From contig NC_135358.1 of NCBI RefSeq assembly GCF_051622035.1, forward strand, positions 3,164,501-3,228,500: a stretch of 64,000 bases of DNA, read 5' to 3'. The DNA is from Arctopsyche grandis (lineage: Eukaryota > Arthropoda > Insecta > Trichoptera > Hydropsychidae). Shown in pieces: positions 46,267 to 56,434 of the stretch (its first letter is position 1; each line of letters starts with the position of its first letter). The notes under the pieces were generated by a model. It was not told the DNA's origin. It did not search any database and saw nothing but the letters and a program-made list of their open reading frames with translations. Position numbers and translations under genes: made by a program.

Positions 46267-46762
46267 TATTATTATTAACTAGTGTTGTACCCGCTAATTT
46301 AAACGGATGGTTTCGAAAAGGAATTGAAACACGAATACAAATAAAGTTATTTGTAGTATAATGTATAATATAAGGTAATTTATAGGCGAACGCGCACGTA
46401 ATATTAATCGTAATAACGAATATTGATGACCAAAATGAGCAATATTGCAAAGTATGAAAACGATCGGATAAGAGATAAGAGATATAAAAAATGACCCCTT
46501 ACACGAAAACCATGTGAACTGTATAAGAGGTAAGTAATAAAAGTGGCACATTATACACTTAGCAACCCAACCCGTTCGAAGTGATGAATGAATGTGCGTG
46601 TGTGTGTGTGCCCCGGGGGCTTCGCCCCCCACGCCCAGACCGCCTCCCGCGCTCCGGGGTCTCTCGTCTGTGATTGGTTCCCCATACTGGTTGATCGTCC
46701 GTTACAAACATAAAAACATATTTTGCGACAGTCGGATTTTATATATATATATATATATATTA
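46267..46762. repeat. Interspersed repeat with GC-rich core
   Basis: Starts ACTAGTGTTGTACCCGCTAA. Contains the inverse of 43505-43620, a (TG)n piece, a GC-rich block at 46609-46670, and ends in TTTTATATATATAT. It resembles the repeat at 59880-60386 in its ACTAG start and TA end. Class unresolved. Confidence 0.55.
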
Positions 46763-47976
46763 TATTATTATTAGATCCATCACAACAATTAATTAAGACA
46801 AACTTCCGGAACCAGTAACCAAAAAATCCGGAACCAGTCTATGTGGATCTTATAACCGTCTAAATTTTGTCAGCAGCAATAGACGTAGTATCCATAATAA
46901 TTGGTAAATAGTTTCTTAACTAGTGAGTTGCGCTTTGACTGTACGTACATATATACATACAACGTTAAACAGTAAAGATACATAGATAATCCAAAGTTGT
47001 CTCCAATTTTGATCAAGACGAATTGAGGCTTTAGACGTTTCGCCGTCCATAGTTTGGGAATCGCAGCACGTTTCGACATGTAAATCGCCGATCGGTCACT
47101 AATCAACGCGTCGCAGAACCGAAGGGCACAAGTTGCAACCGGGGGAGGGCTATGTTTACACCGGAACTCGTGTTCCAGACCCCAGCCAGAATTAATTAAC
47201 CACAACTTTGTCACCACCTACAAACCGAAACGACAGATAATCTTAAACCGACACTGTTAAGCCACCGTGCCGTGTCGTTCATGAATTGTATGCCCTTCGT
47301 GTCGGTATGTACCTAAGCCGTATGCATACATATATGATCGACCTGGATTCGATTTGTTCTGGATATAGCAAATAAATAAGGGAGACATCGGAAATAGGAG
47401 ATTATAACAATGGTCTGTTTAGAATAAAAATAAATAAATAAAATAACGTTTCTTGGCCTATCAATGTACGAATGTGTGATTCTATAGAACATACAGGTCA
47501 GACAATTTATTAATTAATTGATTAATTTAGATAATTCTAACTCTCATGATTTCGATTGAGTTTTTACTTTTAAACTTTAAACTTTCTACACATTTACATA
47601 TATGTATATATATTTGTCATAGTGACATAACAGAATACTATAATGCGGCACTGTGACCAGACATACATATTTATAAACACAATACAAATACTCTATATAA
47701 GAATTGGCGAGATATCTACATACATATGTATGTTCGGTCTCCGTGACGGGCCCGAATGTGAAACGCCCGAAAACGCAAATATTGGAAGGCAAAGATCGAA
47801 AATCGAAAGATCTTAAGTCGAAAGATAAAATAAGGGTGCATGGTAAACGGTACATACTCACGTACATACTCACTTAATTTGCGCGAGCAGGATACAACAG
47901 GAACAAGATGAACAGGCTTTTCCTCCAGTATTAATGTGCGCGCGCAAATAGTAGGGAATTAGTATGTATTAGTATG
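46763..47976. other. Intergenic, no feature recognised
   Basis: Nothing beyond the motif ACATATGTAT and short chance ORFs. Confidence 0.4.
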
Positions 47977-48014
47977 TACCTAATTCCTAATATTCAAATA
48001 GTAGGAATTAGGTA
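47977..48014. repeat. Short perfect hairpin
   Basis: TACCTAATTCCTA (47977-47989) and TAGGAATTAGGTA (48002-48014), 12-base loop, directly before a SINE. Confidence 0.75.
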
Positions 48015-48212
48015 GTATGGTTTTTGCCAATTTGATGGAGAAACCGCTTCAACAGTTAAATCAGATAAGTTGGCAAACTCTGATAGGAAACGATCGACTC
48101 GGAGTCACAAATAACCAAGTCTGACCAGCATCATTAAATATTAGCATGGTATCGAACCCGGTGACCTCTCGGTGCTAAACATAAACGCAACCACTGAGCC
48201 ATACTGCTGGCT
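48015..48212 (-). mobile_element. SINE, copy S5 (head half)
   Basis: Minus-strand tRNA-like head with box B complement (GGTATCGAACCCGG) ending CATACTGCTGGCT, plus the adjoining body. The tail half is missing. Confidence 0.75.
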
Positions 48213-48271
48213 TTTTACTGATGTTTTATTTATATATTTATTCACTTACACATGTATGTATGTATGTATAT

Positions 48272-48726
48272 AAACGGAAAGCCTAACAGGTATATCCCAA
48301 TTCGCCTTCCTGGCGATGCTAAAAAATGAAATCTGCGAGACATCTACGGATAAATGTGCAACATTTTATAAATCAGTGAATTCGTGATGTGAACTCGAAT
48401 TTTGCGAGAAATGGGAAAGGGTTGCCAATTTGTTGGAACCGTTTCAATAAAATCAGATAAATTGACAAACTCTTATGGGAAACGATCGACCTTGGAGTCA
48501 CATATCGAAGGTCTAACCAGCAACACAGCTAGATATTGAACCCGGGACCACACAATTGAATTCATTACACGCCAACTGTCGACTTGGAATCACAAATAGT
48601 CTGACAATCAGAATTTAAGATTATAATCAGAATAAGTTCTTTTCAATCGAGGTCGGCGGGACGGGATCGAACCCGGTGACCTTTCGGTGCTTAATATCAT
48701 TGCAACCGCAAAGCCACGCTTCTGGC
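48272..48726 (-). mobile_element. SINE, copy S6, with two tRNA-like heads
   Basis: Tail and body 48272-48500, then a first head-like segment with GATATTGAACCCGGGACC (about 48530-48575). A second body/head segment follows (GACGGGATCGAACCCGGTGA near 48660) ending CTTCTGGCT at 48724. It reads as a dimer or two adjacent insertions. Confidence 0.65.
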
Positions 48727-50989
48727 TGACTAAACTTTTAAAATTGTATAAGATATAGTGTGAAAAAGATAAAGTTATAGGTGTTTAAACAATTAAAATC
48801 TGACAAAACGAGTAGGGGGTGGAAATTCAAACATATAAGGCTACAAGCTAATGACAAAGGAATAGCTGTCTCGATAATTTTTTGATTTTGAAACATTTTT
48901 ATTACGATAATATTTCACTATTGACTTAGTGGATACAATTTAAATCTCTCTCGGGGGCCCAAACCTCGCAAAATAGCAAAGTTTCAAAGTGATCGGAAGA
49001 GTTTAAGATAGAATGTCTTGCGAATGCTAATACTAGTAAAAACTAATGTAAAAAAAAAACAAAAACAAAGTGAGAAAAACAAAGTTGTTATTAATTCATA
49101 CGATTGAGGAAGAAATGTTTTACTCTACTACATATAATCTACAGTACAGTATTACAGTAAATCTACAATATAAGCTACAGCGAAATTGAAAGATGATTTT
49201 TTTGTGTGTAAATATATAGAAATAAATATAATATGCTTACAGATTAATTGTGTACGTGATTTAAATTAAATCTCCTCCCTTCGCTGCAATCTAAAAAGGT
49301 AAATGTAATTTTTTAATATAACAAACAGATATTATTAAATTGCAAAACAATATAAAACAACGTGAAAATTCACCATCGGTATATAGTCTCCATAGCAAGA
49401 GTTTAAGCACCTTTCCCAATCATCTTCTTCAATATACATTTAAAAAGAATGGACATAATTAAAAAAAAAACACTGATACATATTTTTTACACCGCTTAAA
49501 ATTGTATTAATTATTTTAAAATTTAAATTATCTTTATACAAAAACAAATGAGTTTATTTTTATACGTGAAAGAAAATTTCAGCACAATTATCATTTTTTT
49601 TAATGAAAAACCACGCACTGAAATCAATTTGTATCACAATACATATGTATGTACATGTAGCTACAGTTCACTAGTAACTGATGCTAATGATGATTTGTCT
49701 GAACAAAACACTCAGATTCTGTACGAAAGCACAGACTCGAAGACAATAATATTAAATAAAATTATAGTCGATACTTGGAGTGCAATTAATTTTCTTGAAA
49801 GTTTTCACCTTTATTCGTGAACGATATCATTAAATTGAATGATGTTTCTGTGAATCAATAAAAACTGTTAAATATTCGCGTACTTATTTTGCCTAATATG
49901 AGGCTCGTCCGTTATTCGTCGACTGAAATTGAATAAAAATAAACAAGTGAATTAATTTTTTTTTTGTTCAAATACGCAATAAATACATAAGTTTGTACAT
50001 TTGTGATGTTGTTTCTTCCGTTTGATTATATTTGATAAGGCATAATGGTTCTGAAGCTGCACTTCTTTGAAAGGTCGTACGTGACCTCACCAATGCATAT
50101 GTACATATATATTTAAAGTTCGTTATATAATATTCTTTTGAATGAAATATTTCAACGAAAATGCTGCACATTTGCCGAAAATTGAGGACATCACGTACAA
50201 AATGTTGTGCTTTAGATTCAAACATTAAAGTTTACGCATTACGATATAGTAAATTTTAGCATTTTGAGCGTCTCCACTTTATAAAGTAATCAGCGCTTTT
50301 TATTGCACTCGCAGACGAGATGGGATTCAATGTTCCCGGGAGACCCGACATTAACCCCTTTCGGGACTCTTTTCCCAGGACGCGCACTCTCTCGGTGCAA
50401 TTAAGCCATTTGCATTAATCACGAGAAAAGCACAGGAAGTGGGAAGAGCTCTCGCCGAGATCCGATCGTAACTCAACATCTTCCGCGAAAGCACCCATCC
50501 CGCGATATTATATTATATCACATGTATGTATGTATATAATAGTATAACTTTGCATATTCGAATATATTACACACTCGCGGTTGTAATAAATAGGGTGACA
50601 ATTACCCGAGACTTTGAGGATATTCGTCCTGCCGTCGGCTAATGGTTGTTAGTGCGGTCTGTCTCCGGCGGACCGAAACCCAAGTTGGGCAATTATTTAG
50701 GCTTACATCAGCGTTTATATTCACTGATGTGTGTGAATCGTAATGTGGAGGATGTCTTTTCAGTTGTTTACTCGAAAAAGATACACAAAATCGACCCAAA
50801 ATCGGTGTCAAATCGGTTCAACTTTTGTATGGTAGTGTACTAAGGCGTTCAATAGAAAATGTTGTATTAGTTTATTTAATTTACGTCATATCAATACAAC
50901 CATAACAACAAATTTAAGACAATTTTTGTGAAAGATATACATACTAGTTATACATATAAATTTGTGAAAAAAATCTTCGCAATATTACT
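48727..50989. other. Intergenic, no feature recognised
   Basis: A 90-codon ORF at 49548-49820 lacks any recognisable domain or support. The GC-richer stretch 50270-50520 shows no gene. Confidence 0.4.
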
Positions 50990-51070
50990 TCCTTGTGGCC
51001 ACAGTGTTATATTGAGGTGACCTGTGAAGACACTGTGGTATACTTGTGTATTAAAAATAAATAAATAAAA
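50990..51070 (+). mobile_element. LINE 3'-end scrap
   Basis: GAGGTGACCTGTGAAGACAC, then TGTGGTATACTTGTGTATTA and an AAATA-type tail; the same end as 19205-19270. Confidence 0.6.
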
Positions 51071-51117
51071 AAATATAATATTATTGATCTGAATGATATA
51101 ATATTGTAAAGGAAGTC

Positions 51118-52200
51118 TTTATTTATTTTATTTATTTATTGAAAAATCAACAGGCTTCAGATGTAGAAATTAAAAAAATAAAGAATAAATATACATCTGA
51201 GCCCAATTATCGATTTTTACAAAATACATAATATATCTAGTATCTACATATAGACAAGCAAATGAAAAAGAAAATAATAAAAACTAAAATATGACTAAGT
51301 AGGACAATGCATAATTAAACATAAAGTGACATAATATAATTGGATAAAGAAAATATAATGGTGTGACGCTTTTGGGCAACCTGTCAGGTCACACTGGTCA
51401 TTTGATTGTTGATATTATTTTAAAATAATAATATATTAAATAAATAAATAAATAAATAAATAATAGAAATAGAAATGGATCAATCAATAAAGACTCTCTT
51501 GATGGCAGTCCTGAATTGATGTAAGGATATACCGAATAGATCAACCTCATTCAACTCCCCGTTAAGCATACTATAAACACGCTGTAGATAGGAATATTTT
51601 AGGGAATTGGTTTTGAAAGGAATAAATGAAAATAATGCAACGTGTCTAGAATACCTAACTGGGATCCTGAAACCAACCTTAATCAGTAAATCGGAAACAA
51701 TCAAGGAAACCATTTAAGAGCTTAAAAAAATGTAGCATTAGTGAGTCGTCGCCTGACAGATTGTTAAAGGATAGGAGTTTTAAAATATCGGTAACAGTAG
51801 TATGGGCGTAGGTAGAAAAACGATAGCGTAAGGATTTAATAAATTTTAGTTGAACTTTTTCAAAACAATTAATATGGGATAAATAAAAAGGTGACCAGAA
51901 AATTGAGGCAAATTCAAGGTGAGGCCTTACAAGGGAAAAATAAAGTAATTTAAGTACATAAGGATCATTAAAGGATTTTGTTGATCGGAGTAGGAATCCA
52001 AGAGATGTATATGCTTTATTAGTAATGAAGGAAATATGTTCGAAGAAATCGAGTTTATAATTAAATATTACAACCAAGATCTTTAATAGAAGATGATGTA
52101 TTTAGAATTGAATTGTTAAATTAAAAATGATAGGTGATAATAGATTTATTTCTGGTAAGGTATATTAAATTCCGATATATATAACTATAATAAGGTATTT
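51118..52200 (-). mobile_element. LINE fragment, family L1x, antisense
   Basis: On the minus strand: RT thumb DLGCNI..YKLDFFEHISFITNKAY, LVRPHLEFASIFWSPFYLS, FKLLNGFLDC, then (frameshifted) RIPVRYSRHVALFSF and MLNGELNEVDLFGISLHQFR, a 3' UTR and the CTGTTGATTTTTCAATAAAT end. It is the best-preserved copy of this family but has at least one frameshift and lacks the palm and catalytic part. Confidence 0.8.
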
Positions 52201-52719
52201 TAATTGTTGTTAATTTGTCGAAAAATATATATAGAAAATAATACGTGTTTGAGATATGCGTATACATTATGAGTTTTTGTATAATTCAAATCTGTGTGAA
52301 ATATGTACCTATATATGAATATGTAAGTATGTTAATCCGAAGTAGTCTATGGAGTGCGTTCAAAATTAATATCGAAACTTGTTGATTTATGGTTACAAAT
52401 ATTATATTAGAAGGCCGTTATACTTCGTATTTATATTTGAAAGTTATTAATTATGCATAACTTTATATCCTCTCGGTCAATTGATAGACAAATTTCACTT
52501 GAATTTTAAGCTGCGTATTCTATCATATTTAATCATTTTAAATATTTCAATATTTATCATAATACAAAATTAGGAATTTTATTTAGAATTTCATCATACT
52601 TATCGCTTTTTATTTCGATTGTATTATTGAATATATTTTATTGCTTTAAAACATGGAAATTTTTTACAGCTATTATTATAACCATTTTTACAGCTATAAA
52701 TATACAACCATTTCATCAA

Positions 52720-53400
52720 TTGCGTCCAACATCAACTAGACCTACATATGTAGATATCAACCCCACTTGCGACCTAAAATGGTCATCTCATACTAACCAT
52801 ATTCTGAACAAATGTTACTCATTTTTGTATGTAATAAAACGAGTAATCAATTTTCTGAACTTAACTGTATTATCAAAAATATACAAAACTTTTATCACAC
52901 CTAAACTAGAATACGCTTTTAGCATATGGAATTCTCATTTTAAAAAAAATATTACATGTATGGAAAGGGTACAAAGGAGAATTACAAAGATGCCTTCTGA
53001 ACTTAATTCACTTTCTTATAACGAAAGATTGAAAATAATGAATCTCACTTTACTGGAGACGAGTAGAATAAGAGGTGACTTAATCGCAGTCTTTAAAATA
53101 CTAAATATTCATTATAAATGTCATACGTCCAATCTTATTACATTCAATGAAAAAACTCACCTCAGAGGTCACTCGCTTAGACTACAAAAAAAAAATCTAA
53201 CAAATTGATCAGAGATTCCTTCGTTTAAAACAGAAAGTTTTAGTTTGGAATAGTCTTCCCAATGATATTGTAATTTCTGACAACCTTGATATTTTTACAT
53301 ACCTCCTTTTACTTCCACACGATTAAGAATAAGCTTGATGTATTTATTAAACTTAAAAGATTTCTGTAACTCTTCTTTCCCAATATCTTATTTCTGTTTC
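52720..53400 (+). mobile_element. CR1-like LINE fragment, sense
   Basis: RT C-terminal coding: LKWSSHTNHILNKCYSFLYV, FITPKLEYAFSIWNSHFKK, YNERLKIMNL, then LRGHSLRLQK. A frameshift in an A-run follows, then FLRLKQKVLVWNSLPNDIV. The phrase DIF/NKLDVFIKLKRFL is split by a 31-bp insertion at about 53297-53328. Confidence 0.78.
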
Positions 53401-53687
53401 TTGTTTACTTTTCTCTCTTATTTTTATTTTTATTTTAACATTGTCATTTTGAATGTATTTTAATTTTTTCTCATTTAATTTACAAATATGTAAAAATTGA
53501 TCAAACATGTATAAATCAAAACCCTTGGGTCTATCGGCTTTGCCGCCTCCCCCAAATATGTTAAATAAATAAATAAATAATTCTTGTTTTTTTTTATTTA
53601 TTAGTAAAAAAATCATAAATACATAAGTTCGTGCAATATATGATAGTAAATCTTTGAACAGTATTCATTTCATAAATATTATTATAC

Positions 53688-54180
53688 TAATGGTTTTACC
53701 CGGCTTCGCTCGGTATTTGTAATTTAAACGGCTTAAACATGACTAATCTAATAGTAAACATTTTATTATATTTATTTGAATATTTTTATTTTATATAAAT
53801 TTATTTGAATACTCATTTGTTTTTTTTTATTAAATTGACTGTCAAGAACAAATAAACATATGTATATACCGTATCTTTCAAAATTATATGTATACCAGAA
53901 TCTGGCGTCTGTGCCCCCGGAGCCTTCGCCCTCGGAGCCTTCGCCCTCGGAGTCTTCACCCTCGAAGCCTTCGCCCTCGGAGCCTTCGCACTCGGAGCCT
54001 TTGCACTCGGAGCCTTCGCCCTCGGAGCCTTCACCCTCGGCGGCTGCGTCCCCGAAGGCTTCGCCCTCGGCGTCTGCACCCCCGGAGCCTTCACCCTTGA
54101 TGGCTGCGCCCTTGGAGCCTTCGCCCCCTAGAGGCACATATGAATCGAAAAAAAAAGAAACGGAATTTGTCGTCTACGAA
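53688..54180. repeat. Interspersed repeat holding a GC-rich minisatellite
   Basis: Starts ACTAATGGTTTTACCCGGCT and CGGCTTCGCTCGGTATTTG as at 33932. The minisatellite 53913-54128 has about 14 units of 15 bp (core GCCTTCGCCCTCGGA), strikingly GC-rich. The array is open in several frames on both strands; these are not genes. It ends near TCGTCTACGAACGAAGGTTA. Confidence 0.75.
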
Positions 54181-54339
54181 CGAAGGTTACATATGTACAT
54201 ACATACATATATGTATGCATAGTCTCTTTCCAAATTATATATTAGATTATACAATGCTTATTATATTACGTGATCTCAAAAATGTATTTGGAAATCACGG
54301 AACAAACTTCTGAATTAACTGGCCTATAATAAACGGATG

Positions 54340-54835
54340 TGTATCACTTTGATCCGAACGACTCGATCCATTGCCTGGTTTATTGCGCTTTGGCAGTAGA
54401 GAAAGCCACTTCAGAAACACCTTCAGGTCCCAGTTTGGGTCACCTAGTCTCGATTTGGGTCCTTCTCCTTTGCCTTTGGCATCGACCGCGACCTAGAGTC
54501 GGTACACAGCATCACGTATCGGATCGCACGTGACCTGAAACTGAAGCCACGTGTACGTGACGCGACACTCAAGGGCTTATAGGCCGAGCGAATTAACCAG
54601 ATTGTTTTCTCGGACCCCCTAGAAAAGGATCTCCAACTAAAATTATCACCACTGGCCACTGTTCGTGTAATTGTTACTAACCACTTATATAAAAAGACTT
54701 GTAGATTCTTATTTTTATTTATGAACCACCTGGGAAAGGATTCCCGACTAAAATTATTACTGCTAGCCACTGTTCGTGTAATTGTCACTAGCCACTTACA
54801 TACATACAGAAACTTGTAGATTTTATTTTATATTT
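54340..54835. repeat. Diverged tandem duplication of about 110 bp
   Basis: 54612-54719 and 54721-54835 share AAAGGAT, ACTAAAATTAT, CCACTGTTCGTGTAATTGT and ACTTGTAGATT. The preceding 270 bp are GC-balanced with no recognised gene. Possibly the end of an unknown repeat. Confidence 0.5.
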
Positions 54836-54994
54836 TATTTTTCATTATTTATTTTAATCTTCACCAGGAAGCCTTAACAGGTATCCCCAATTCACCTTCC
54901 TGACCAGAAACATTATACATTTGATACAAGTATTATACAAAGTAAATACATATCAATTAATACCCACTGAGACATATATGGTTAAATGTGTAAA

Positions 54995-55295
54995 ATAGAT
55001 TACCTAAACACAATCTGCTTTAGATCATCGACTTTACATAGAAAGTCTTTAATTAATATTATGTATTAGATGTATTATGAGCACTTATAAGATTTGTAGA
55101 TAGGTTTTTGAGCTCTTTTTTCTATTACGCTGTACATATTAACATTATAATAATATAATACTATGATTACTAACAAAATTAATTTTAAATTTTAAAATAG
55201 AACATGATCAGTAGATCAGTAGCTATTAAAATAGATATAAGATGTATTGTGAACATAGTTTAGTTATAATAAAAAGCATTTAAAAATAAAAATAA
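54995..55295 (+). mobile_element. Jockey 3' fragment with target duplication
   Basis: Same sequence as the 3' end of the element at 2647-6704, beginning in its last codons (AGATTACCTAAACACAATCT) and ending AAAAAGCATTTAAAAATAAA. Flanked by AAATGTGTAAA at 54984-54994 and 55296-55306. A typical 5'-truncated insertion. Confidence 0.88.
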
Positions 55296-55362
55296 AAATG
55301 TGTAAATTTGCAGCATTTTTAAGCAATTCAGCGAAATTCAATAAATATATGTATATATGTAT

Positions 55363-55757
55363 GTCACAGTGAAATTATATTTCACGTGAAAATACATTTT
55401 CACTGACGTTTCAGTAAAATCATAACCAGTTACATTTTCAGGGTTGGTTTTATTCATTTAAGATTAGATTGTTAGGGTTGGTATTATTTAAGGGTTAGGA
55501 TAGGTTAGGTTAGGTAAGAGTTGGCCCTATTCATTTAAGATTGGGTTGTTAGGGTTGAATTTATAGAGTTAAACGTTGTAAATTCATTGTTTGATACATT
55601 TTCAATGCTTGAATTGGTGAAAATATATTTTCAATAGTGAAAATATATTTTCAATAGTGAAAATATATTTTCAATAGTGAAAATATATTTTCAATTGTGA
55701 AAATATATTTTCAATAGTGAAAATATATTTTCACTTGAAATATGCTTTCACTGTAAC
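55363..55757. mobile_element. MITE with ~38-bp terminal inverted repeats
   Basis: The left end ACAGTGAAATTATATTTCAC, then GTGAAAATACATTTTCAC, is inverted at the right end (TTTCACTTGAAATATGCTTT then CACTGT). Inside are a tandem array at 55617-55736 and a degenerate TTAGG stretch at 55495-55516. No ORF; no clear target duplication. Confidence 0.72.
55617..55736. repeat. Six 20-bp units, each a 16-bp palindrome
   Basis: The unit GTGAAAATATATTTTCAATA occurs six times; TGAAAATATATTTTCA is its own reverse complement. The unit resembles the MITE termini, so it probably grew from them. Confidence 0.93.
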
Positions 55758-56048
55758 ATTCATCAAGTAACATTCACAGATACATCGATGCTCAGATTTG
55801 TAAATTTGCAGCATTTTATACAATTCAGCGAAATTCGAGATTGCTGAAAACTCGAAATTTGTGAGAAAATGGGTAAAATGGGTAAGGTAGCCAATTTGTT
55901 GGAACCGTTTCAATGAAAATCAGATAAATTGGCTAACTCTGATGACTCAGACCTGGAGTCACAAATCCAAGGTCTGGCTAGCAGAAACCAGTGAGATTTA
56001 AACCCGTGACCACTCTGTTCAAAGCTTTGTATGCTAACCTCTGGTGAC

Positions 56049-56434
56049 TAGAGAATAGACTAGAATCTAGTCTATTCTGCTGAATATTAATAAACACAAA
56101 ACACGTCCAATTTCTGTATTAGATGGGTTTGAACACTGACTCACTAGAAGAATAATAAAATTAATCGGAATGTCTAAAACACTATTGAAGCTGAACTGCT
56201 TTATTTATTCCATTAACTTACACTTATATAATACTATAATCAAATGTTGATTAATTGATATGTAAGCATATGTCCCATTTGTCCAAGATGACTTCTATTA
56301 ACTCTCGCTGTTGTTTCAAATACTTTGTAAATATATTTTTGGCGTAGAGATTACTCAAATATTACATATGCCATAAAAAAATTAGGCAAAATCGAATGAA
56401 AAATCAACCAAAATAAAACCGTGTAAAATAAGTA
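56049..56434. other. Downstream flank of the Kelch gene
   Basis: Contains the 3' UTR of the minus-strand Kelch gene, of unknown length. No clear AATAAA was found. Confidence 0.4.

Larger units (their letters stand above)
54845..56048 (-). mobile_element. SINE S8, split by later insertions
   Basis: Tail side at 54865 (CACCAGGAAGCCTTAACAGG) and head side at 55794-56048 (GGTAGCCAATTTGTTGGAACCG, box B region TTTAAACCCGTGACC). The middle is interrupted by a Jockey 3' fragment and a MITE. The phrase TGTAAATTTGCAGCATTTT occurs at both 55300 and 55797, so a duplication accompanied the MITE. Confidence 0.65.

Noticed and set aside
49548-49820. A 90-codon ORF as a possible small gene
   Set aside because: No domain, no paralogue, low-complexity start; length is not unusual for chance.
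53772-54222. Ser-Pro-Glu and Ala-Lys-rich repeat ORFs
   Set aside because: All frames of a 15-bp minisatellite; no start context or domain.
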